The notes beneath the pieces were generated by a model. It was not told the DNA's origin and made no database searches. It worked only from the letters and a program-made list of their open reading frames with translations. Below, piece by piece: positions 29,898 to 39,819 of a stretch of 64,000 nt of DNA (positions are counted from its first letter, which is position 1; every line of letters begins with the position of its first letter). Location: positions 124,001 through 188,000 of the forward strand of contig JAKADM010000001.1 in assembly GCA_021820525.1 (NCBI GenBank), given 5' to 3'. This stretch comes from Thermoplasmata archaeon. GTDB lineage: Archaea; Thermoplasmatota; Thermoplasmata; Thermoplasmatales; Thermoplasmataceae. The position numbers and the translations under genes are program-made.

Positions 29898-31678
29898 TCT
29901 TTTCCGTCAGATATCATTATCTTTTTCATTTTTCCGTATGAATACAGGAGCATCTCAGACCAAAGTGAATTTTTCCCTCCTATAAGTGGAACTGTCTGAT
30001 CATATCCATATTTTGAAGGATTTACTCCCGCTTCCTTTAAATTCTCCCATATTTTGTTTCTGAATATGCACAGATAGGCTGAATTATTGAAAATTGAGAT
30101 GTAATTTCTGTCAAGAAAGGATGAAGAATCTTGAGTCACAAGTATTACCGATGTATTGTAATGTCTTGAAGTTCTGACAATGTCAATTATGATCTGGCCA
30201 GTATTCTCATTTGACAGGTATTTGTGTGCCTCATCAATTAAAATGACCTTTTTCATGTCGTTCTGAACCATGAAATTTTTAAGTATTTGCGAATCAAAAT
30301 CTTTTGGGTCATCTCTGTTTATCACTATTTTTGAATTGGGATACAATCCATTCGGGATCACATAATCTTTCATGGGGTCGCAAAGCAGAACCCCCCATAG
30401 ATCTTCATATATGAGTATCCTGGAAAGTAGAAGACTGGCAAAGTAACTTTTTCCAGAACCGGTTTCACCTAAAATAAGAATGTTGTACGAGTTACCATTG
30501 AACAGGTCAATTAATTGGGGTGCCCTGGTTACAGGATCAAATCCCACTGGAATTCCCGATTTCATCTCATTATTGCATAGAAAGGGTAATAAGGGAATGA
30601 CATTGTTCTTTGGCACAATGTATGGTTTTGTGATGTCAAAGTCACCTAATAGAGATTTAATGGTGCGTTTTCTCTGCGCCAAATTAAAGGTAAGGCCGAG
30701 GAAGGAGGCCTTATTCAAAAATGATGATGTAAGTTCCCTGAGGTCCTGAGGATTATCGCTTCTTAAAATCACATAAATCTGGGCCTTGAAAAGATCCTTT
30801 CTGTCAAGAGATGAAAGAGTCAGGGCATTTTTATTAAGTTTGATCTCATCAGGGGATAGTCTCCTGCCACGGTTCCTTTTCAATCGTTCTGAAGCCAGGA
30901 TATGGCTTAAGACGTTTTTCAGGTACCTAATATCCCTGAAGGTGCATAAATCCAGGTCAAGGGTTACGGAAATATCACCATTAATTGAATAAAGAAGATC
31001 AGATATTTGAAAGGGTTTGGAAGATTTGGAATTCGAAAGATACAAAATTGAGAAATATTTTTGCTTCTTAAGGTATCTTCCAAGAAAATAAGTTTTTCCT
31101 GATTTAAGATAAGGGGCGAACCCAATGTAATCAGGGGGCTCCATTCCATGATATTGATTAATTTTTAAGCCGAAATTTCTGGCTGCGTCGATAATTGTTT
31201 GAGTTTCTGAAGATTTCATCAATGCTAAATGCTCAAATTTCTTCGCATTAAAATAATGTATATCATCTTTGGATCCATATTTCCACAGATGTTCCTTTGA
31301 AATATGGGAATCTGTATCATCCGTTATGGTAGTCACAAACCTTATCTGACTGTTAAATTTTGAAAAGAACATGGAAAGATTGTTAAAATGCTCTTCTATT
31401 GTCTGAGATTTTTCATTCCAGGAAAAATCATATTCAAGACTGAACAGTTTCATTTTACCTCTTTCATTTCTTTTGAAGAAAATGATATGGCTGAATTTAA
31501 GCACGATCAAAAGGGATGCAAGTGCTATTAAGGATAAAAGGGAAAAATAAAAGAAATTGTATATGTAAAAAACAAAAGAAAGAAGCAAAAGGAACAAAGT
31601 GAAGTTATATATTGCACCAGATTCAGATTTTCCTGCCAGGAAATTATTCGGTAGAATTAAATTTTCAAGGTTTTTCAC
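29879..31678 (-). CDS. VirB4/CedB-like membrane-anchored AAA+ ATPase
   Basis: Two N-terminal TM segments; Walker A NILILGETGSGKSYFASLL; Walker B KKVILIDEAHKYLS; SVILVTQDSSSF; VirB4/HerA-type architecture. Confidence 0.85.
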   Translation of the reverse strand: MKNLENLILPNNFLAGKSESGAIYNFTLFLLLLSFVFYIYNFFYFSLLSLIALASLLIVLKFSHIIFFKRNERGKMKLFSLEYDFSWNEKSQTIEEHFNNLSMFFSKFNSQIRFVTTITDDTDSHISKEHLWKYGSKDDIHYFNAKKFEHLALMKSSETQTIIDAARNFGLKINQYHGMEPPDYIGFAPYLKSGKTYFLGRYLKKQKYFSILYLSNSKSSKPFQISDLLYSINGDISVTLDLDLCTFRDIRYLKNVLSHILASERLKRNRGRRLSPDEIKLNKNALTLSSLDRKDLFKAQIYVILRSDNPQDLRELTSSFLNKASFLGLTFNLAQRKRTIKSLLGDFDITKPYIVPKNNVIPLLPFLCNNEMKSGIPVGFDPVTRAPQLIDLFNGNSYNILILGETGSGKSYFASLLLSRILIYEDLWGVLLCDPMKDYVIPNGLYPNSKIVINRDDPKDFDSQILKNFMVQNDMKKVILIDEAHKYLSNENTGQIIIDIVRTSRHYNTSVILVTQDSSSFLDRNYISIFNNSAYLCIFRNKIWENLKEAGVNPSKYGYDQTVPLIGGKNSLWSEMLLYSYGKMKKIMISDGKDQLTLE

Positions 31679-31680
31679 TT

Positions 31681-32622
31681 TTAACCACTTCTCAGATATC
31701 TTTCAAGGTTTGTTTCTGGAAAGGTTTCAATTCTATCCCTATTTTCCTTCTCATTCCTTTTTTCGATCTCCACTGGAATATTTTTTAATTTTCCAAAGGT
31801 ATTTTCGGTTCCAAATAATGATATTAAAAATGGAATTGATGAAAAGTTAGATATGGCCGTTCTGTAAATTCCCATTGTAAATAAGGCAGGTATTACTGTG
31901 AGGAAAATCAGCATTCCAAGCTGTGCAAATGGATAAGCAGACAGGTTGATATATATGTAAAGAACGGGAATTGCAAGGACCGGGAATGATGAAGTTTCCA
32001 GATATAGAATCCACAGTTTAAAAAGAATCTCCCGTCCGTTATGGAAAACTATGAGAAAGGATGAAACTGGAAGGAAAAAGTAAAAAGAAATCAAAATGCC
32101 AATTCGAAGCATCAGAAAGAGAGAGGTCTCAAGTCCTGAAATCGTGTATATGGATGAGAAGAAGAGAAGTGCAATTCCATTATTTGAATTATTGAATTTT
32201 GCGATGGTATTGATTATGTACATATCCGAGAAATAGTAGGAAAGATCCGGATTATATTGTTTGAAGTCTTTTACGGGAATGTAGAGGGCTGAGTTGAATA
32301 TTCTTATAATATAGCCGGCAAGCAGCATAATAACAATGCTTAAAGCCATCTCATAAAGTATCTGTCCGGCCCTGTTGTTTCGGTCCCTTATCAAAGCAAT
32401 GCCTGATGCTGCCCCTATTAAGGAACCAATTATGGGAAAAGTATCAATCTCGTATTTGTTTATACTAAGAATTTTTCCGTTGAACATCATCCAGAAAAGA
32501 TAGTCTCTGGATGAAAGCATCCCCTGGTTAATTGCCATATTCCAAAGGAACTGGGCACTTGCTAGTTCTATGGTGAGGATTATTTTTCCCAGCAAACCGA
32601 TTATGAATGACTGGGTTATCAT
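31681..32622 (-). CDS. polytopic membrane protein, VirB6/CedA-like by position and topology
   Basis: 313 aa, about 7 hydrophobic segments, charged C-terminal tail; starts 4 nt overlapping upstream gene. Confidence 0.55.
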   Translation of the reverse strand: MITQSFIIGLLGKIILTIELASAQFLWNMAINQGMLSSRDYLFWMMFNGKILSINKYEIDTFPIIGSLIGAASGIALIRDRNNRAGQILYEMALSIVIMLLAGYIIRIFNSALYIPVKDFKQYNPDLSYYFSDMYIINTIAKFNNSNNGIALLFFSSIYTISGLETSLFLMLRIGILISFYFFLPVSSFLIVFHNGREILFKLWILYLETSSFPVLAIPVLYIYINLSAYPFAQLGMLIFLTVIPALFTMGIYRTAISNFSSIPFLISLFGTENTFGKLKNIPVEIEKRNEKENRDRIETFPETNLERYLRSG

Positions 32623-32906
32623 GGGCTGCCCTTAATGATAAAACTGAACACTCCGTAAATAACCCCGCTTACTGCCATAAGGTAGATCAATGTACCAATA
32701 GCGGCATTTTTCGCCTTGCTATAGGCATTATATCTCCGGGTCTCATCGCTGCTAAAGAAGCCCATGGCTATGGGAATCCATAAAATGGCAATTATTATGG
32801 CAGAAACAGAAATTATAACATCCATCCCCCTGGTGAGAATACCGTTAATCTCGTTAATGCCGCTTCCCCCTGTAAAAGGTTCCGTTAACGCTTCTATGTA
32901 ACTCAC
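32619..32906 (-). CDS. small two-TM protein, VirB2/CedA1 pilin-like by topology and position
   Basis: 95 aa: TM, polar loop FFSSDETRRYNAYSKAKNA, TM; first gene of the operon. Confidence 0.55.
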   Translation of the reverse strand: MSYIEALTEPFTGGSGINEINGILTRGMDVIISVSAIIIAILWIPIAMGFFSSDETRRYNAYSKAKNAAIGTLIYLMAVSGVIYGVFSFIIKGSP

Positions 32907-32998
32907 ATTTCCCGAGAATAAAAAATTTCTAAAGTTTTTAATTATGATGCTCTAATTTCATTGAATCAAAAAATATATATTTGAATCTCGAGGAAAAA

Positions 32999-33889
32999 TT
33001 AACTGGAATTATTCTTCCTAAATTCGCCTATACTTCCTGAAATAGTTGCAAATGCATTATGGGGATGGATGCTCTCTTCACTTTCTGAACTCACCTCAAT
33101 TTTGGAATTATCTGAAATGTCTTTGTTTTTTATTATATCTGCAACTATGAACCTCACTATATCTTCCACAAACATAGGATTGCTGTGGGCCCTCACAACC
33201 ATTTCGCCCTCATCTATTCTCTTCAAAACCGGAAGTAAGGAACCGCCCAGAACTTTTTCCGCCGAATTTATCAGTTCAAAAGCCTCTATATTTTCATCAT
33301 TTTCCACCGTTAGTTTAATCTTTACATGATTTCTCTGATTATGGGTGATCCCAGGAATTGAATCAAGCATTCCGTCTATTTTTGAGTTATTATTACCTAT
33401 TATTGTCCTTGCGGTTTCCATTGCACATGGACATGCGTTGATCCCTGTTACTTCGACTTCTATGGACGTTTCTGTTTTTCCGGCCCTTTCTACAATTGCT
33501 TCAGCAGTCAAAGGGTAGTTGACAACTGAAATCTTTCCACTTTCCGACTTAACTCTGTGGAAAAGCTCAGTTTTCAATTTTACAAACGCATTTGTGGAAT
33601 ATTCAAATCTTCTTAGGGCCTCCTCTCCAATTTTGGAAGCTATCTCTTCTATGGAAAAGTGGTTTTCATCAGAAAGAGCAACAGTATTTATTGATTCAAC
33701 AGCTCTTGACATATCTGCGCCCTTACGATCTTTTGGTATATCCACAAAGACGTCAAAGATTGCAACCAGATTATTTACTTCCGAACCTCTTTTGATCCTG
33801 ATCGGGAGTTTAACACCCTTAACTCCAACCTTATTTATTGCGATTGATATTTTTGAGGCCTGACTCTGGACATCCTTAAATTCTCTCAT
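32999..33889 (-). CDS. mptA: GTP cyclohydrolase IV (MptA/FolE2 family)
   Basis: VEVTGINACPCAMETAR, IPGITHNQRNHVKI, VRAHSNPMFVEDIVR. Confidence 0.93.
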   Translation of the reverse strand: MREFKDVQSQASKISIAINKVGVKGVKLPIRIKRGSEVNNLVAIFDVFVDIPKDRKGADMSRAVESINTVALSDENHFSIEEIASKIGEEALRRFEYSTNAFVKLKTELFHRVKSESGKISVVNYPLTAEAIVERAGKTETSIEVEVTGINACPCAMETARTIIGNNNSKIDGMLDSIPGITHNQRNHVKIKLTVENDENIEAFELINSAEKVLGGSLLPVLKRIDEGEMVVRAHSNPMFVEDIVRFIVADIIKNKDISDNSKIEVSSESEESIHPHNAFATISGSIGEFRKNNSS

Positions 33890-33901
33890 TCCAAGACCTG
33901 T

Positions 33902-34264
33902 TTATTGGTTTTTCTGTGAATCCTGGTACGTTTTCTGTATGAGTTGTTCAATTTCCTTATACTTCTCTTCCAGGGACTTCTGTTGTTTCTCGATAGTTTT
34001 AATCCTTATCTCACTTAGTTCTTTTTGCTCTTTCAATTCTTCTACGAGTTTTGCTTTATCTTCAACTTTATAAAGAACAGGTCCAACACTTCTGTATATT
34101 GGGGTATTATCGCCTATTTTCTCAAGTTCCTCGAGAGTTTTTGTCAGTTCCTTAATCCTCAGATCCATCTGATACTTCTGGTTGTTCAACTGTTCAATCT
34201 GTCCCTCAATCTGCTGAGCCTGTTTGAGCTGGTTTTGCAAATAGTTACTAATTCCACCTTCCAT
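33902..34264 (-). CDS. pfdB: prefoldin beta subunit
   Basis: 120 aa coiled-coil with NTPIYRSVGPVLYKVEDKAKLVEELKEQKE. Confidence 0.9.
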   Translation of the reverse strand: MEGGISNYLQNQLKQAQQIEGQIEQLNNQKYQMDLRIKELTKTLEELEKIGDNTPIYRSVGPVLYKVEDKAKLVEELKEQKELSEIRIKTIEKQQKSLEEKYKEIEQLIQKTYQDSQKNQ

Positions 34265-34268
34265 CTTA

Positions 34269-34532
34269 TCAAATCTCCCTGTTTATTACATCTGCCACGC
34301 CGATCCATTTTGCAATGGAACCTAAAGCAGCCCTTACTCCTACCGTATCTCTGGCTTCTATATAAATTATGAAAGAGTTTTCACCCTTATGTATTATCAT
34401 TTTCGTTCGGCCTGTCTCCTCATCCACATTTTCCCTTATGGAAAGATAAACCATCTCCCAGTTAGGCCTGTCATATTCGACCGTAATCTTAATCTTTTTA
34501 TTTTCAGATGGCACAAAGCAATATGCATTCAA
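34269..34532 (-). CDS. KEOPS Pcc1-like subunit
   Basis: NSFIIYIEARDTVGVRAALGSIAKWIGVADVI typical of CTAG/Pcc1 family; adjacent to prefoldin beta. Confidence 0.7.
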   Translation of the reverse strand: MNAYCFVPSENKKIKITVEYDRPNWEMVYLSIRENVDEETGRTKMIIHKGENSFIIYIEARDTVGVRAALGSIAKWIGVADVINREI

Positions 34533-34569
34533 CTCAAAAATATTTATGTGAGTGTGAATTACCCCTTAT

Positions 34570-34643
34570 GGGCTCGTGGCCTAGTCTGGATAAGGCACCG
34601 TCCTTCTAAGTCGGTGATCGTGGGTCCGAATCCCACCGAGCCC
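34570..34643 (+). tRNA. tRNA-Arg (TCT)
   Basis: GGGCTCG/CGAGCCC acceptor stem, D-arm GCCT..AGGC, anticodon loop CTTCTAA, T-arm GTGGGTCCGAATCCCAC. Confidence 0.92.
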
Positions 34644-34748
34644 GTGATGAATGTGGTATAATGCCTCTTCATAATTTTTGAAGAATGCCATGGCGGGATC
34701 ATTGATCAAATTTTCAATGGCATTTTTTACTATTCTGGCCTTACTATT

Positions 34749-35045
34749 TCAAATTGACTTGCTTATTGCTGACAGATTTGAGGATAAGAATTGTGAAAGT
34801 AACCTTTTCATATTTGAATTTGAGTTCATATAAAAGTTTGATATATGTCCGCCTCTATAGGGATTTGCATTTTCTTTGTTAATATACCATGACATAAATG
34901 CATTTGAAAACTGATCAGATGCATTTACAGGTTGTTGTATAAAGTATTCATTATAGACAATTTGTTGGTTCACTGATACTTTTATTGTCTTTTGATTACT
35001 TTGAGATGCAGCAGGTTGCATTGCTATTCCTACAATAAATATCAA
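34749..35045 (-). CDS. small putative exported protein
   Basis: Hydrophobic N-terminus (extends in frame upstream as KKLLIATIAIVILIFIVGIA) followed by polar domain; start uncertain. Confidence 0.45.
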   Translation of the reverse strand: MIFIVGIAMQPAASQSNQKTIKVSVNQQIVYNEYFIQQPVNASDQFSNAFMSWYINKENANPYRGGHISNFYMNSNSNMKRLLSQFLSSNLSAISKSI

Positions 35046-35343
35046 AATAACTATCGCAATTGTTGCTATTAAAAGCTTTTTTAGTTCCGTTGTAATAGAT
35101 GATTGAGAGAATATATATTATTTACGTTATAAATAATAGCAATTTTATTTTCTCAAACTAATAATTTTTCTTTACATGATTCCTTGCTGAAAATGAAAGG
35201 TCCCAAAAGATTTACTTTGTGTTTTGGAATTACCCCACATGACAGTAATACCGCATATGGTGAAGAGAGTGAGAGGAAAGAAAGAACATCTTCCATTCGC
35301 TTGGAAATATTTTTAAGGGTATGAAACATACAGGTGCGGTCGT

Positions 35344-35577
35344 ATGGGAAGTATAAGATCACAATACGTTAAAAAAATTGCAATCGATCTTGTGAGTTCA
35401 AAGCCTGAAGTATTCTCCGATAATTTTCACAAGAATAAGGAGATTGTATCAAAGGTAGTAGAAGGCGCATCCAAGAGAGACCTCAATCTGATAACCGGAT
35501 ATTGCACAAGATATGTAATAAAGAAGAGAAACAGGGCAGCTAAGGAAGCTGAATTTACGGGTCAGACTGTAGAGTAG
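35344..35577 (+). CDS. rps17e: 30S ribosomal protein S17e
   Basis: GSIRSQYVKKIAIDLVSSKPEVFSDNFHKNKEIVSKVVEGASKRDLNLITGYCTRY. Confidence 0.93.
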   Translation: MGSIRSQYVKKIAIDLVSSKPEVFSDNFHKNKEIVSKVVEGASKRDLNLITGYCTRYVIKKRNRAAKEAEFTGQTVE

Positions 35578-35670
35578 TTTCAAAGTAAGTCTAAAACTGG
35601 CTATGACGTTAGCCTTTAACCGCCTCCAAGGCTGATAACGTCTATTCATTTGAATATGGGGAAAGAATAG

Positions 35671-36621
35671 ATGAATGATCTGGTTTGGGAGACGGCTATA
35701 CAGATATTTGGTGTTTTATTATTAGCACCTTTAGTTGCGGGTATTTATGAAAATTTTAAGGCTAAAACTGAGTTTAGGAAGGGGCCCAGCATTTTTCAGC
35801 CCTATTATGATCTGGCTAAATACTTGAGAAAGGAGAATACAAGAATATATGGCTCAACGCTTACGTATTCGTGGGCTCCAGTACTTTACTTTTCTATCCT
35901 TTTTACCATAGCCTTTGTAATTCCTGTAATAATACCTTTCCCAACACTTTTTGCCCCTATGGTGGATTTTCTTGGGGGAGCAATGCTGTTTACCCTCTCC
36001 TCAGTATTGCTCATAATGGGTGCAAACGATTCGGGCAATAACCTTGCCATGATGGGTGCATCCAGATCAGCTTCCTTTTCTGCACTCGCAGAACCAACAC
36101 TGATTCTGGTTTTTTTCGCTGTTGCCATTGAGACAGGCACAAACAACCCCTATGTAACTGCACAATATGTTGGTTCCAATCCATCCTTATTTCTGTCCTT
36201 AACCCATCTCTTATCCAGTATTGCATTTTTCATGATCTTTATTTTCGAGACAGGAAAACTTCCGGTTGAAAGCTCCGGACTTGCTGAAATGGGAATGATA
36301 GATGAGGGAAGAATATATGAATACGGTGGAAGAAATTTATTTTTCCTCAAATATGGGGCATATATCAAACAATTCCTGCTGGGTTCTGTTCTTTTAAATC
36401 TTTTCATTTTCCCATGGTTTATGCAAACGGGCCTTTTTGGTTCAATTGTTGACATCCCTATTATGCTGGGCAAATGGCTCATATTGATTTTTATAATTGT
36501 GATGATTGAGCAAGTTCTGGCCAAGGTAAGGCTCTTTAAGATTGCAGATTATCTCGCAATCTCATTTGTTATGTCAATTCTTGCCCTCATTTTATATAAT
36601 CTTGGAGGTTTTTACATATGA
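35671..36621 (+). CDS. HyfC/HycD/NuoH-like membrane subunit
   Basis: APLVAGIYENFKAKTEFRKGPSIFQPYYDLAKYLRKE, ETGKLPVESSGLAEMGMIDEGRIYEYGGRN. Confidence 0.9.
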   Translation: MNDLVWETAIQIFGVLLLAPLVAGIYENFKAKTEFRKGPSIFQPYYDLAKYLRKENTRIYGSTLTYSWAPVLYFSILFTIAFVIPVIIPFPTLFAPMVDFLGGAMLFTLSSVLLIMGANDSGNNLAMMGASRSASFSALAEPTLILVFFAVAIETGTNNPYVTAQYVGSNPSLFLSLTHLLSSIAFFMIFIFETGKLPVESSGLAEMGMIDEGRIYEYGGRNLFFLKYGAYIKQFLLGSVLLNLFIFPWFMQTGLFGSIVDIPIMLGKWLILIFIIVMIEQVLAKVRLFKIADYLAISFVMSILALILYNLGGFYI

Positions 36622-37274
36622 TTCCTACCAGTGAAGTTTTTGAACTTATAGCTGCATTAATGCTATTCGTTGCCATATGGGCCCAGGTAGGAAGTTTTGT
36701 CCTTTCTAAAATTCAGGTAATAATTATCCAGACAACTTTGCTGTCAATTTATACCGTTTTGCTTGGCATATACGAGTCCAGTATCGCGTTAATAGTTCTG
36801 GCAATATTAATAATTTTCCTTAGAGGTGTTGTCACCGCATATATATTACTTCGAAAATTCCCTGAGAGAAGCCAGTTAGTCAGGGAAAGTTCCACAACCG
36901 TTCCATCCATCATAATTCTGAGCATAGGTGTAATTATAGTAAGTCTGGTAGTTTATCAGATTGCACTTTTCCCAGTAATACAATCCCTACCGGATTCTGT
37001 CCAGAGAATTGCCAACCCACCGATCATTGCCTTAGGTTTTGTAATAGCAATTCAAGGTTTTCTTTTGATTGCAACAAGGAAAAATAAGGTTACTCAGTTC
37101 ACGGGATACATAGAAATAGAAAATGCAATGGTTCTGCTCAGCCTGGGCATATTCCCATTGCCCCTCGTTATTGAAATAAGTGTGCTGCTTGATGTTCTTG
37201 CACTCGTAATAGTGGGTTCGGTGCTTCTATCTGGCAGCCTGAACTCTGAAAGACTGGAGGATCTGACAGGATGA
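36618..37274 (+). CDS. HyfE-like membrane subunit
   Basis: 218-aa polytopic; TGYIEIENAMVLLSLGIFPLPLVIEISVLLDVLALVIV. Confidence 0.85.
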   Translation: MIPTSEVFELIAALMLFVAIWAQVGSFVLSKIQVIIIQTTLLSIYTVLLGIYESSIALIVLAILIIFLRGVVTAYILLRKFPERSQLVRESSTTVPSIIILSIGVIIVSLVVYQIALFPVIQSLPDSVQRIANPPIIALGFVIAIQGFLLIATRKNKVTQFTGYIEIENAMVLLSLGIFPLPLVIEISVLLDVLALVIVGSVLLSGSLNSERLEDLTG

Positions 37275-38626
37275 ATATCTCTTTATTAATAATGTATATG
37301 GTAATGCTTCTACCACTATTTTCCGCCTTATTTTACTTTTCGAATTTTATAGAGCAAGCTTCCAAGGTGGGTTCGATTATTACGGTTATACTTTCCATAG
37401 CCATTCTTACCCTGAGCCAGGGCACTTATTCATTTTTCGATATAAATCAAGTCAATAGGGTCCTCATAATTTCCGTTTCATCTGTTTATTCCCTAGCCAT
37501 ATTTTTTGCGTCAAAATACCACAGCAATTTAGAAAGGGTGGAGCATTTGAAGCTCCATTTCTCCCTGATGGGTGTCTTTACGTTCACGATGCTATTTACC
37601 CTTTTGATCAATAATTTCGGGTTGATGTGGATAGGAATTGAAGGTACAACTGCTTCCAGTGCACTTCTTCTTATAATCGAAAGGCAGAAAAACCAGATTG
37701 AGGCAGCATGGAGATATGTTTTGATTGTTTCGACTGGCCTTTCCATAGCCATTATTTCAATTATACTGGTTTATCTCTATTATAATACGCTTGATGCTTC
37801 CTTAATCATATCAAAGCATCATCCCGATTCACTTCTTCTCTCTGTGGCAGGAATTGCAGCACTTATAGGAATTGGAACAAAGGTGGGAATCTTTCCTATG
37901 CACACATGGCTGCCTGACGCCCACGGGGAAGCGCCATCGGAGATAAGCGCAATGTTCTCTGGAATATTGCTTCCTGTTGCAGCATATGTGCTTTATGAAT
38001 TTTATGAAGCAACATATACACCAATCGTAACTGAATCTTTTTTCATATTCATATTTCTGACGCTCCTTTTTGTGGCTCTCATAATGGCATCTCAAAAGAA
38101 CATCAAAAGAATGTTTGCCTACTCAACAATGGAAAATATGGCAATGATCACTCTTGGTCTTATCCTGGGAACATATGGGCTTATTGGAGCCCTCCTTATC
38201 ATATTGGCTCATGCCTTTGGTAAGTCATCAGCATTCTTCTCCTCGGGAAATATACTTGGGACATACGGCACAAAGGATATGAATGCCATAAGAGGTGTAA
38301 GGGATAGGTTGCCATCAACTGCCATTTCCCTTTTGGGCTCTTCCTTAATTGTTACTGGGGCTCCTCCCTTTGGGGTTTTCATAGGTGAATTTTTCATAAT
38401 ATATCAGCTCTTTATTGGGAAGAATTATGGACTTGCTGCTTCTATCATTGTGTTTCTTTTTATAATTTCAGTATCAGTTATGTATAAGGTCTCAACGATG
38501 GTTTTTGATGGAAACGATCAATCCCATGAAAGGTTAAATTTAAATGTAACTCAAAAGGCCACCGCCCTCATTGCCTTTGCCCTTTCCTTCCTTGTAACAT
38601 TTATATTTTTAGGGGGGTTATTATGA
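37271..38626 (+). CDS. HyfF/NuoN-like antiporter subunit
   Basis: KVGIFPMHTWLPDAHGEAPSEISAMFSGILLPVAAY, HAFGKSSAFFSSGNI. Confidence 0.92.
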   Translation: MNISLLIMYMVMLLPLFSALFYFSNFIEQASKVGSIITVILSIAILTLSQGTYSFFDINQVNRVLIISVSSVYSLAIFFASKYHSNLERVEHLKLHFSLMGVFTFTMLFTLLINNFGLMWIGIEGTTASSALLLIIERQKNQIEAAWRYVLIVSTGLSIAIISIILVYLYYNTLDASLIISKHHPDSLLLSVAGIAALIGIGTKVGIFPMHTWLPDAHGEAPSEISAMFSGILLPVAAYVLYEFYEATYTPIVTESFFIFIFLTLLFVALIMASQKNIKRMFAYSTMENMAMITLGLILGTYGLIGALLIILAHAFGKSSAFFSSGNILGTYGTKDMNAIRGVRDRLPSTAISLLGSSLIVTGAPPFGVFIGEFFIIYQLFIGKNYGLAASIIVFLFIISVSVMYKVSTMVFDGNDQSHERLNLNVTQKATALIAFALSFLVTFIFLGGLL

Positions 38627-39819
38627 ATTCGAATCAAATAATAAGTGGATTTTTCAAGAAAGGTCAGGATTACTTTTGCATCAGGGATAATAGTAGAAGT
38701 TTTGAACCATGCCCCATAGAGGAAATCAAAAATTTGGATTATTTCCACGCACTTGAAAAAGAATACAAACATAATGCTACTGGGGAGAATGTATTCAGAT
38801 TCAATTATGGGCCAAGTACAGGTGGAATGGTTGAAACTGTTGATTTTAAAATATACACCTATGGGGAAAGGATTCTTTCGGTGGACATACTTCCCGAGTT
38901 CAAAAGAAGGGAGATAAAAATAACCCATGAGAAATTGGATAACGCTCTGCTTAAAATGGAGCGGTTAAATGGTTTCCACAGTTTCTCATACAGTACCCTT
39001 CTGTGCTCCTCTCTGGAAAGACTCGAGGGTATAGGGATTCCAGATGATGTAAGAGTTAAGAGAATATTATTGATGGAAACTGAGAGGATTATATCCCACA
39101 TTTTCAAAACTGCAAGGCTGTGTGAGGCAGCATCTCAAAACATTGCCTCATACCAGCTGCTGGCCCTCCGGGAAAAAATGATGCGATCTGTGGCTGAAAT
39201 CACCGGGCACCGTTATATGTTTGGTATCAATAAAATTGGAGGTCTATACAGGGATTTTGAACCCTCAAGGTTGATCCAAATGGTAAAAGAGGCAGTCAGG
39301 GAGTACTCCCAGATCAGGGATGGCCTTTATGTTTCAAGGATATTTATTGACAGGATTGAAAACACATGTAAAATATCGGTGCCGTTTTCAAGAGGCCCCA
39401 CAATGAGAGCCTCTGGTTATGCATATGATTACAGGAAAATGGACCCTTATTATGCAGATCTGGACTTTTCAATTGTAACTGAAAATGGGAGTGATTCCCT
39501 TGCAAGATTTCAGGTATTTGCGGGGGAGATAAAAACATCTCTTGAAATTATGGAGAGAGCAATAGAACAAAAAAATGCGGATGATTTCATGCCTGAACCG
39601 TTAGAAAATGAAATATTTGGTGTTGAAACACCCTCAGGTGATGCTCGAATGTTTCTGGAAATGGAAGATAATAAGATCAGCAATATTTATTTGAGAACAC
39701 CATCAATGTTAAATCTTGAGGCTTTTGCCAGAGGAATATGCGGAAATGTGAAAACTGACATACCCTTTGCCTACGAGAGCTTCGGCATATGGATAAGCGA
39801 GCTGGGGGAATTGCTATGA
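38623..39819 (+). CDS. HycE/NuoD-like large subunit lacking NiFe cysteine motifs
   Basis: EITGHRYMFGINKIGGLYRDF, RTPSMLNLEAFARGI; no CxxC pair at either end. Confidence 0.85.
   Translation: MNSNQIISGFFKKGQDYFCIRDNSRSFEPCPIEEIKNLDYFHALEKEYKHNATGENVFRFNYGPSTGGMVETVDFKIYTYGERILSVDILPEFKRREIKITHEKLDNALLKMERLNGFHSFSYSTLLCSSLERLEGIGIPDDVRVKRILLMETERIISHIFKTARLCEAASQNIASYQLLALREKMMRSVAEITGHRYMFGINKIGGLYRDFEPSRLIQMVKEAVREYSQIRDGLYVSRIFIDRIENTCKISVPFSRGPTMRASGYAYDYRKMDPYYADLDFSIVTENGSDSLARFQVFAGEIKTSLEIMERAIEQKNADDFMPEPLENEIFGVETPSGDARMFLEMEDNKISNIYLRTPSMLNLEAFARGICGNVKTDIPFAYESFGIWISELGELL

Noticed and set aside
38623-39819. NiFe hydrogenase catalytic subunit annotation
   Set aside because: The overall fold family fits, but the CxxC pairs needed for NiFe coordination are absent, so a hydrogenase call is not supported
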